This document shows positions 23,521-48,000 of a stretch of 64,000 nt of DNA, in pieces (position 1 is the stretch's first letter; the number at the start of each line of letters is the position of its first letter). The stretch is taken from positions 1-64,000 of the forward strand of contig NZ_JAHTKP010000019.1 of NCBI RefSeq assembly GCF_019192735.1. Reading direction: 5' to 3'. The notes beneath the pieces were generated by a model. That model saw nothing but the letters and a program-made list of their open reading frames with translations. It ran no database searches and was not told the DNA's origin. The translations under genes were made by a program, and so were the position numbers. Source of the DNA: Kitasatospora aureofaciens (GTDB lineage Bacteria; Actinomycetota; Actinomycetes; Streptomycetales; Streptomycetaceae).

Positions 23521-24171
23521 ATGACGGATGACAGGTCGTCAAGCAGTCACAATGCCGGAGACGTGTCCGCGGAGGACCTCAGGGCTTCGCACTCCGACCG
23601 GGACCAGGTCGTCGAGATTCTCCGCGACGCCGCGGGGGACGGCCGGCTCACGGCCGAGGAGCTCGACGAGCGCATCGCGGCGGCGCTGAACGCCCGGACC
23701 ATCGGCGAACTGGCCGCGCTGACCCGCGATCTTCCGGTCTCCCCCGATCCCGCTCCCCCCGCCGAGCCGGGCCGGCGACCCAAGGACGTGGTGGAGATCA
23801 ACCAGCGGTTCGGCACCCTGCACCGGTCCGGGCCCTGGGAGGTCCCGCGCCGGCTGGACATCCGGATGCACGGGGGCGACGTCAAGCTCGACTTCACCCA
23901 GGCGGTGATCAGCCATGACACCCTCGACCTCGACGTCTACCTGAGCATCGGCGGAAACCTGATCCTGGTGGTCAGGCCGGGCATCGTGGTGGTGACCGAC
24001 GACCTGACGGTGGGCGTGGGCGAGGTCAAGGTCCGCGTGCCCGGCGCCGACGAGATCGAGCCGGTCGTGCTCCGGGTGACCGTGACCGGCCGGGTCCGCG
24101 GCGGTGACGTGGTGGTCAGGTACCCGCGGCGGACGCTCGGGCAGTGGATGCGCGGGGAAAGCGCACTCTGA
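23521..24171 (+). CDS. DUF1707 domain protein with LiaF-like C-terminal beta domain
   Basis: A 216-residue protein without signal peptide or membrane helix. Residues 18-70 are a DUF1707 (SHOCT-like) domain: LRASHSDRDQVVEILRDAAG, GRLTAEELDERIAAALNART. The second half (PKDVVEINQRFGTLHRSGPW, VKLDFTQAVISHDTLDLDVY, VVVTDDLTVGVGEVKV) is a repetitive beta structure of the cell-envelope-stress LiaF-like/DUF2154 type. Streptomycete genomes have many copies; a role in envelope response or membrane-proximal regulation is supposed but not shown. ATG 23521 has GGAG seven bases upstream; the frame is open further left without another signal. A perfect palindrome follows the stop, so it ends before the PKS genes. 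Confidence 0.82.
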   Translation: MTDDRSSSSHNAGDVSAEDLRASHSDRDQVVEILRDAAGDGRLTAEELDERIAAALNARTIGELAALTRDLPVSPDPAPPAEPGRRPKDVVEINQRFGTLHRSGPWEVPRRLDIRMHGGDVKLDFTQAVISHDTLDLDVYLSIGGNLILVVRPGIVVVTDDLTVGVGEVKVRVPGADEIEPVVLRVTVTGRVRGGDVVVRYPRRTLGQWMRGESAL

Positions 24172-24178
24172 GGTACAG

Positions 24179-24196
24179 GCCGGACCGCGGTCCGGC
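24179..24196 (+). terminator. perfect 18-bp palindrome after the DUF1707 gene
   Basis: GCCGGACC-GC-GGTCCGGC reads the same on both strands and starts 7 bp after the stop codon. It can form a hairpin and probably ends the upstream transcript; as a full palindrome it could also be a protein-binding site ahead of the PKS promoter. Confidence 0.55.
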
Positions 24197-24243
24197 ACAG
24201 GGCGGTGGTCGGCTCGTACGGGCCGGCCGCCGCCCTCTGCGTT

Positions 24244-24282
24244 GTCGACGGACGTGTAGTCGACGGACGTGTTGTCGACGGA
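24244..24282. repeat. 15-bp direct repeats, about 2.6 copies
   Basis: Unit GTCGACGGACGTGTW at 24244 and 24259, then a partial third copy GTCGACGGA at 24274. Located 330-370 bp upstream of the first PKS start; each unit contains a SalI-like palindrome GTCGAC. Possible iterated regulator site or simple slippage. Confidence 0.8.
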
Positions 24283-24316
24283 ACCGGGACGCGTGTCCGC
24301 GGCCCCTGGACCCGAA

Positions 24317-24340
24317 CCCTGGACCTGACCCTGGACCTGA
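24317..24340. repeat. 12-bp tandem repeat
   Basis: Two perfect copies of CCCTGGACCTGA back to back, 270-290 bp upstream of the first PKS gene. No function assigned. Confidence 0.85.
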
Positions 24341-24535
24341 ATAGTCGTCCATGGTATTCAGTGCTACCGGGTACCTGCGCGTTGCGGCGGATTGAGTGCC
24401 GATTCCTCGATTCCCGCGCGTGGTTCAAGTGTTCAACTGCCACGTTGCGCCGCCCACCAGGGGTGGATACGTTCCTGTTGCTGGTGGGCTCGATCCCTTT
24501 TGCAGGTATTGAGAATCCCCGATTTTGCGTAATTT

Positions 24536-24557
24536 CCGCGGTAATCCCGCACCGCGG
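24536..24557. promoter_or_regulatory. dyad in the leader of the first PKS gene
   Basis: Perfect inverted repeat CCGCGGT-N8-ACCGCGG, 53 bp before the PKS-A start codon, in an AT-richer region (GATTTTGCGTAATTT just before it). It could be a regulator operator or a leader hairpin. The start codon itself is preceded only by a weak AGGGATGGCGG. Confidence 0.5.
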
Positions 24558-24609
24558 CTGTGCAGATCAGAATTGGCATATCCTCGGTAAGCAGGGATGG
24601 CGGAAACAA

Positions 24610-38976
<14,367 letters not shown>

Positions 38977-39016
38977 CAAGGCCAACCGCCGCAACTTCCT
39001 CGACGAGGTGACGTAA

Positions 39017-42000
39017 GTGAGCGAAGAGAAGCTCCGCTACTTCCTCAAGCGGGTGACCGCCAATCTCCATGAGACCCGGCACCGTTTGCAGGAACTGGAA
39101 GCGGCCAGTGGTGAGCCCATTGCCATCGTCGGCATGAGCTGCCGCTTCCCCGGCGGTGTGCGCAGCCCCGAGGCCCTGTGGGAGCTGCTGGACGCCAGGC
39201 GGGAATCGGTGGCCGGGCTGCCGCAGGACCGGGGGTGGGCCGTCGGCGACCCCGACGACCCCGAGTCCGGCGCGGAGGTGCAGGCGGGCAACTTCGTCTA
39301 CGACGCCACCCAGTTCGACGCGGGGTTCTTCGGGATCAGCCCGCGCGAGGCCCTGTCGATGGACCCGCAGCAGCGGCTGCTGCTGGAGGTGTCGTGGGAG
39401 GCGCTGGAGCAGGCCGGGATCGACCCGGCGACGCTGCGCGGTTCCGCGACGGGCGTGTTCGCGGGCGCGTCCGCCTCCGGGTACGGCTGGATCACGGGCA
39501 AGCAGGGCGAGCTCGACGGCCACGTGATGACCGGCAACGCGACGAGCATCCTGTCCGGCCGGGTGTCCTACACGCTGGGCCTGGAGGGCCCGGCGGTGAC
39601 GGTCGACACGGCGTGCTCGTCGTCGCTGGTCTCGCTGCACCTGGCCGCCCAGGCGCTGCGCTCCGGCGAGTGCACGATGGCGCTGGTCGGGGGCGCGTTC
39701 GTGGCGGCCACGCCGGTGCTGTTCACCGACTTCAGCCGGTCGCTCGGGCTGTCCCCCGACGGCCGCTGCAAGACCTTCGGGGCCGGGGCCGACGGCATGG
39801 GCGTCGCCGAGGGCGCCGGTGTCGTGGTGGTGGAGCGGCTGTCGGACGCGCGGCGCAACGGGCACCAGGTGCTCGCGGTGGTGCGCGGTTCCGCGATCAA
39901 CCAGGACGGTGCGTCGAACGGGCTCACCGCCCCGAACGGTCCGTCGCAGCAGCGGGTCATCCGGGCGGCGCTGGCCAGCGCCCGGCTGTCGACGGCCGAC
40001 GTGGACGTGGTGGAGGCGCACGGGACGGGGACCCCGCTGGGCGACCCGATCGAGGCGCAGGCACTGCTCGCCACGTACGGTCAGAACCGGCCGGAGGGGC
40101 AGCCGTTGTGGCTCGGCTCGGTGAAGTCCAACATCGGGCACACCCAGCAGGCCGCGGGCATGGCCGGGATCATCAAGATGGTGCTGGCGCTGCGGAACGA
40201 GCAGCTGCCGGCGACGCTCCACGTGGCGGAGCCGACCCCGGAGGTGGACTGGTCGGCGGGTGACGTCGAGCTGCTCGCCGACCCGGTGCCGTGGCCGTCC
40301 GGGGAGCGGGTGCGCCGGGCCGGTGTGTCGGCGTTCGGGATGAGCGGCACCAACGTGCACATCATCCTGGAGGAGGCCCCGACCGGGGACCCGGAGACGG
40401 CGGAGGCGTCGGCCGAGGACGGCGACGAGGCGGAGGTCCTGGACGAGCCGGCCGAGGTCGAGGCCGCTGCTCCTGCGGTGGTGGAGCTGGACGGGCTCGC
40501 CGCGTGGGCGGTGTCCGGCCGGTCGGCTCAGGGGCTGACGGCTCAGGCGGGTCGGCTGCGCGAGTGGGTGGGCGCGCGGCCGGAGTTGACGCCGACGGAT
40601 GTGGCGTGGTCGCTGGCGGCGACGCGGTCGGCCTTCGAGCACCGGGCTGTGGTGGTCGGTGGCGAGCGTGGCGAGCTGGTGTCGGGTCTGGAGAGTCTGA
40701 CCGACGGAGTCTCCGCCGGTTCCGTGGTGTCGGGTGTTGCGCGTTCCGGTGGGCGGACGGCGTTCGTGTTCGCGGGGCAGGGTGCGCAGTGGGTCGGGAT
40801 GGGCCGGGAGTTGGCGCTGTCCAGTCCGGTGTTCGCGGCTCGGCTCGCGGAGTGTGAGCGGGCGTTGGCGCCGCATGTGCCGTGGTCGCTGTCCGAGGTT
40901 CTGGCCGGGGCCGAGGGTGCTCCGGGGCTGGACTCGGCGGATGTCGTGCAGCCGGTGCTGTGGGCGGTGATGGTGTCGCTGGCCGCGGTGTGGGAGGCCG
41001 CCGGCGTGACGCCGGACGCGGTCATCGGCCACTCGCAGGGCGAGATCGCGGCTGCGACGGTCGCCGGGATGCTGTCGCTGGAGGACGGCGCCCGGGTTGT
41101 GGCGGTTCGTGCTCGGGCACTGACGAGCCTGGACGTGCAGGGCTCGATGGTGTCCGTCGTGATGCCGTCCCAGGCTGTGCGGGAGATCGTCGAGGGCTGG
41201 GGCGAGCGTCTGTCGGTGGCCGCGATCAACGGCCCTGCGGCGGTTGTCGTCTCGGGTGAGCCGGAGGCGCTGTCCGAGTTCGAGCGGGAGCTGGCGTCGC
41301 GGAAGGTGCTGCGCTGGCGTATCCCGGCGACGGACTTCGTCGCGCACTCGCCGGCTGTGGAGCCGCTGGCGGCCGTGCTGGCAGAGGAGCTGGCCGGGAT
41401 CACCCCTCGGACCGGCCGGGTGCCGATGATCTCCACGGTCACCGGCGAGTGGCTGTCCGGTACCGAGGTGGATGCTGCCTACTGGTTCGCGAACCTGCGG
41501 CGGATGGTCCGCTTCGAGGAGGCCGTCCGCATCCTTCTCGGCGGCGGCTACGGTGCGTTCGTCGAGGTGTCGCCGCACCCGGTGCTGACGGCCTCGGTGA
41601 CGGAGACCGCCGAGGACGCGGGCATCGCCGAGGTCCTGACGGTGGGCACGCTGGAGCGCGACAACGCCGGCGCGTCCCGTCTGATCACGTCGCTCGCGCA
41701 GGCCTACGTCGGCGGGCTGTCCGTCGACTGGAAGACCGTTCTGCCCGCCGCCGAGCAGGTGGAGCTCCCGACCTACGCGTTCCAGCAGCAGCGCTACTGG
41801 CTGGAGCCCTCGGCCGCGAGCGTGACCCCTGCCGGTGGCGACGGCGCGAGCACCGCGGCGGAGGCCCGGTTCTGGGCGGCCGTCGAGGGCGGCGACCTGG
41901 CCCACATCGCCGAGGTTCTGGAGCTGGACGACCAGCGCTCTCTCGGTGACGTGCTGGAGGCGCTGACGTCCTGGCGCCGCCGTGAGCGGGACCGGTCGGC

Positions 42001-45000
42001 GACCGCCGACTGGCGCTACCGCGTCACCTGGGCGCCGGTCGCGGACCCCGGCTCCGCCGCACTCGCCGGCCGCTGGCTGGTGCTCGCCGACCAGGCCGAG
42101 GACGACCTGACGCAGGCCTGTGTCCAGGCCCTGACCGCCCGTGGGGCGGACGTCACGGTCGCCGAGGTGCGGGCCGGTGCCGCGGACCGGAGCGACGTCG
42201 CGGCCGTCATCGGCCGGGCGCTGCAGGACGCCGAGGCACCGGCCGGTGTCGTGTCGCTGCTGGCCCTGGACGAGACGCCCGTGCCCGAGTACCCGGCGGT
42301 TCCCCAGGGGTTCGCCGCCACGCTGGCCGTGGTGCAGGCGCTGGGCGACGCGGAGATCGACGCGCCGCTGTGGGTGCTCACCCGCGGCGCCGTCGCGGCG
42401 ACGCCGGGCGAGGAGCTGACCAACCCGCTGCAGACGCAGATCTGGGGCTTCGGCCGCGTCGTCGGCCTGGAACACCCCGATCGCTGGGGCGGGGTGATCG
42501 ACCTTCCGGCCGACTTCGACGAGCAGGTCGCGGCCAGGCTGTGCGCGGTGCTGGCCGGCTGCGGCGAGGACCAGGTCGCGATCCGTCCGACCGCGATCTT
42601 CGGCCGCCGTCTCACCAGGGCCGGCCAGCCGCGCGCCAACTCCGAGCAGTGGACGCCCAGTGGCAGTGTCCTGGTCACCGGTGGCACCGGTGCGATCGGC
42701 GGGCACGTCGCGCGGTGGCTGGCCGGCCGCGGTGCTCAGCGGCTCGTGCTGACCAGCCGGTCCGGGGCGGCTGCCGCCGGTCTCGCCGCGACGGTCGCCG
42801 AACTGGCGGCCCGGGGCAGCCGGGTGGACGTCGTGGCCTGCGACGCGGCCGACCGCTCCGACCTGGCCGGAGTGCTCGACTGGCTGGCGACGGACGGCCC
42901 TGCGCTGTCCGCCGTCATGCACACCGCCGGCGTCGTGCAGCACTCCACGGTGCACGAGACCGACCTGGCGGAGACCGCCGCCGTGCTGGCCGCCAAGGCG
43001 GCGGGCGCCGTGCACCTGGACGAGCTGACCAGGGACATGGACCTGGACGCCTTCGTCCTCTTCTCCTCCATCGCCGCGACCTGGGGCAGTGGCCTTCAGC
43101 CCGCCTACGCCGCGGCCAACACCTTCCTGGACGGCCTGGCCGAGTACCGCCGGGCCCAGGGCCGGACCGCGACCTCGGTGGCCTGGGGTTCGTGGGGCGG
43201 CGGCGGCATGACCGACGAGGACGGCGCCGCGCAGGGCCTGCGCCGCGGTCTGATCGTCATGGACAAGGACCGGGCCGTCCAGGCGCTGGCCCAGATCCTG
43301 GACGGCGGCGAGGCGCAGCTGACGGTCGCCGACATCGACTGGGCGCGGTTCGCCCCGCCGTTCACGCTGCGCCGGCCCAGCCCGCTGATCGAGAACCTGC
43401 CCGAGGTCCGGCAGGCCCTGGCCGGCGACCGGCCGGACGGGGCCGGGGGCGACGCTGCGGGCAGTACGGACGCGAGCGCGTCCTGGAAGCAGCAGCTCGC
43501 GGGCCTGCCGCGGATCGAGCAGAACCGGATGCTGGTCAGCCTGGTCCAGACCCAGGCGGCCGCGGTGCTCGACTACCCGTCGCCCGAGGCGGTCGAGGCC
43601 ACCCGCGCCTTCAGCGACCTGGGCTTCGACTCGCTGACCTCGGTCGAGCTGCGTAACCGCCTGAGCGCCGCCACCGGCCTGCAGTTGCCCGCCACCCTGA
43701 TGTTCGACGCCCCCAACCCCACGGCCGCCGCCGAGTTCCTGCTGGCGCTGCTGGCGGGCGTCCCCGACGGCGCGCAGACCGCTCCGGTCGTGGCGGCGGC
43801 GAGCGACGAGCCGCTGGCGATCGTCGGCATGGCGTGCCGGTACCCGGGCGGCGTGACCGGCCCGGAGGAGCTGTGGGACCTGGTGACCTCCGGGACCGAC
43901 GCCATCTCCGTCCTGCCGGAGGACCGGGGCTGGGTCATCGAGGACCGGACCGACGCCACCGAGGGCGGACCCGTCCGGGCGGGCGGCTTCGTCTACGACG
44001 CGACCGGCTTCGACGCGGGGTTCTTCGGGATCAGCCCGCGCGAGGCCGTGTCGATGGACCCGCAGCAGCGGCTGCTGCTCGAAGTGGCCTGGGAGGCGCT
44101 GGAGCGGGCCGGCCTCGACCCCGCGTCGCTGCGCGGTTCCGCGACGGGCGTCTTTGCGGGCGCCTCCGCCTCGGGCTACGGCTGGAGCTCCGGCCTGCAG
44201 GGCGAGCTGGACGGGCACCTCGTCACGGGGATCTCGACCAGCGTGGTGTCCGGCCGGGTGTCGTACGTGCTGGGTCTTGAGGGGCCGGCGGTGACGGTGG
44301 ACACGGCGTGCTCGTCGTCCCTCGTGGCGCTGCACCTGGCCGCCCAGGCGGTGCGCTCGGGCGAGTGCACGCTGGCCCTGGCGGGCGGCGTCATGGTGGC
44401 GGCCAACCCGCTCCTGTTCGACCAGTTCAGCCGACAGATGGGGCTGGCGCCGGACGGACGGTGCAAGCCGTTCTCGGAGGCGGCCGACGGCATGGGCCTG
44501 GGCGAGGGCGCGGGCATGCTCGTCGTGGAGCGACTGTCGGACGCGCAGCGCAACGGGCACAAGGTGCTCGCGGTGATCCGCGGCAGTGCGACCAACCAGG
44601 ACGGTGCGTCCAACGGGCTCACGGCGCCGAACGGTCCGTCGCAGCAGCGCGTGATCCGGGCGGCTCTGGCGAACGCCGGGGTCCGTGCCGACGAGGTCGA
44701 CGTGGTGGAGGCGCACGGGACGGGGACCCCGCTGGGCGACCCGATCGAGGCGCAGGCGCTGCTGGCCACGTACGGCCAGGAACGTGCCGAGGACCGGCCG
44801 CTGTGGCTCGGCTCGGTGAAGTCCAACATCGGGCACACCCAGGCGGCCGCCGGTGTGGCGGGCGTGATCAAGATGGTGCTGGCGCTGCAGCACAAGCAGC
44901 TGCCGAAGACGCTGCACGCCGCCGAGCGCTCGCCGCACATCGACTGGTCGGCCGGTGACGTGGAGCTGCTGACCGAGGCGATGCCGTGGTCGGCCGAGGA

Positions 45001-48000
45001 CCGGGTGCGCCGGGCCGGCGTGTCGTCGTTCGGGATGAGCGGCACCAATGCGCATCTCATCCTGGAGGAGGCCCCGGTCGGGGACGCGGTTGTCCTGGAC
45101 GAGCCGGGTGATGACGTCGAGTCGGCTGCTGTTCCGCTGGTGGTCGAGGGCGGCGAGGTCAGCGCATGGCTGGTGTCGGGTCGTTCGGCTCAGGGGCTGA
45201 CGGCTCAGGCGGGTCGGCTGCGCGAGTGGGTGGGCGCGCGGCCGGAGTTGACGCCGGCGGACGTGGCGTGGTCGCTGGCGGCGACGCGGTCCGCCTTCGA
45301 ACACCGGGCCGTGGTGGTCGGTGGCGAGCGTGGTGAGCTGGTGTCGGGTCTGGAGAGTCTTGCCGCCGGTACGCGGGTGGCCTCGGTGGTGTCGGGCGTG
45401 GCCCGTACCGGTGGCCGGACGGCGTTCGTCTTCGCGGGTCAGGGCTCGCAGTGGGTCGGGATGGGCCGGGAGCTGGCGCAGTCCAGCCCGGTGTTCGCGG
45501 CCCGACTGGCCGAGTGCGAGCGGGCGTTGGCGCCGCACGTGCCGTGGAAGCTGTCCGACGTTCTCGCCGGGGCCGAGGGTGCTCCGGGGCTGGACACGGC
45601 GGACGTGGTGCAGCCGGTGCTGTGGGCCGTCATGGTCTCGCTGGCTGCGGTGTGGGAGGCCGCGGGCGTCGCCCCTGACGCTGTCGTGGGTCACTCGCAG
45701 GGCGAGATCGCGGCGGCGACCGTCGCCGGGATGCTGTCCCTGGAGGACGGCGCCCGCGTGGTGGCCGTCCGGGCCCGGGCGCTGACGAGCCTGGACGTGC
45801 AGGGCTCGATGGTGTCGGTCGTGATGCCGTCGCCGGCCGTGCGCGAGATCGTCGAGGGCTGGGGCGAGCGTCTGTCGGTGGCCGCGATCAACGGCCCTGC
45901 GGCAGTTGTCGTCTCGGGTCAGCCGGACGCCCTGTCCGAGTTCGAGCGGGAGCTGGCCTCGCGGAAGGTGCTGCGCTGGCGCGTCCCGGAGACCGACTTC
46001 GTCGCTCACTCGCCCGCCGTCGAGCCGCTGGCTGCCGTGCTGGAGAAGGAGCTGGCCGGGATCACGCCGCAGGCGGGCCGGGTGCCGATGGTGTCGACGG
46101 TCACCGGCGAGTGGCTGACCGGCACCGAGGTCGACGCCGGCTACTGGTATGCGAACCTGCGGCGGATGGTCCGCTTCGAGGAGGCCGTCCGTACCCTGAC
46201 GTCCTCCGGCTACGGGGCCTTCGTCGAGGTGTCCCCGCACCCGGTGCTGACCGCCTCGGTCACCGAGACCGCCGAGGACGCAGGCATCGACGTCGTGAGC
46301 GTGGGCTCCCTGGAGCGCGACAACGGCGGTGCCGGGCGCCTGATCACGTCGCTGGCGCAGGCCTACGTCGGCGGGCTGTCCGTCGACTGGCAGACGGTCC
46401 TGCCCGCCGCTGAGCCGGTGGACCTGCCGACCTACGCCTTCCAGCACCAGCACTACTGGCTGCAGGCCGCCGCAACGGCGTCCCCGGTGGGTGGCGACGG
46501 CGCGAGCACGGCCGCCGAGGCCCAGTTCTGGGCCGCCGTCGAGGGCGGCGACCTGGCCCGGATCGCCGACACGCTGGCGATCGAGGACCAGAAGCAGCTC
46601 AGCGCGGTGCTGCCCGCCCTGGCGTCCTGGCGCCGCCGGGAGCAGGACCGCTCGGTGACGGAGAACTGGCGCTACCGGGTCACCTGGGCGCCCGTCGCGG
46701 ACCCCGCCCCCGCCCGGCTGTCCGGGCAGTGGCTGGTTGTGCTCCCCGCCGGACGGGCCGACGGCGACCTCGCGCAGCAGTGCACGGCGGCGCTGACCGC
46801 CCGCGGTGCCGAGCTCGTCGTCATGGAGACCACGGCCGCAGCCGGCCGGGAGCGGATGGCGGAGCAGATCCGCGCGGTGCTGCCGGAAGCCGGGTTCGCC
46901 GGTGTGGTGTCGCTGTTGGCGCTGGACGAGACGCCCGTGCCCGAGTACCCGGTGGTTCCCCAGGGCCTCGCCGCGACGCTGGCCCTGGTGCAGGCGCTGG
47001 GCGCCGCCGAGGTGGGCGCACCGCTGTGGGTGGCCACGTCCGGTGCGGTCGCCGGCGGGCCGGGCAAGGGGCCGACCGGTCCGGTGCAGACGCAGATGTG
47101 GGGTCTGGGCCGCGTCGTCGCGCTGGAACACCCCGACCGCTGGGGCGGGTTGATCGACCTGCCCGAGACGGTCGACGAGCAGGCCGCGGGACGCCTGGCC
47201 GCCGTGCTGGCCGGGTGCGGTGAGGACCAGGTCGCGATCCGTCCGGCCGGGATCCTGGCCCGGCGGCTGACCCGGGCTCCCCACCCCCGAACGGCGGGCC
47301 AGGCGTGGACGCCCGGCGGGACCGTCCTGGTCACCGGTGGGACCGGTGCGATCGGCGGGCACGTCGCCCGCTGGCTGGCCGGTCGCGGTGCTCAGCGGCT
47401 CGTGCTGACGAGTCGGTCCGGCCCTGCCGCCGCCGGTCTCGCCGCGACGGTCGCCGAACTGGCGGCCCGGGGCAGCCGCGTGGACGTCGTGGCCTGCGAC
47501 GCGAGCGACCGGGCCGACCTGGCCGGAGCGCTCGACTGGATCGGTACGACCGGCCCCGCGCTGTCGACGGTGATGCACACCGCCGGCATCGGGCAGGCCA
47601 CCACGGTGCAGGACACCGACCTGGCCGAGACGGCCGCGGTGCTGGCGGCCAAGGCGGCGGGCGCCGTGCACCTGGACGAGCTGACCAGGGACATGGACCT
47701 GGACGCGTTCGTGCTCTTCTCCTCGATCTCGGCGACCTGGGGCAGCAGCGTCCAGCCCGCCTACGCCGCGGCCAACACGTTCCTCGACGGCCTGGCCGAG
47801 TGCCGCACGGCGCAGGGCCTGCCCGCCACCTCGGTGGCCTGGGGACCGTGGGGCGGTGGCGGCATGACCGACTCCGACACCGCCGCGTGGATGGCGCGGG
47901 GCGGCCTGATGGTCATGGACGAGGACCACGCCGTCCAGGCGCTGGCCCAGATCCTGGACGGTCGCGAGGGATCGGTCACGATCGCGGACGTGGACTGGGC

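Noticed and set aside
24205..24609. Extended N terminus of PKS-A from an upstream GTG
   Set aside because: The added 135 residues are low-complexity, span the repeats and the dyad, and the conserved docking segment begins exactly at ATG 24610.
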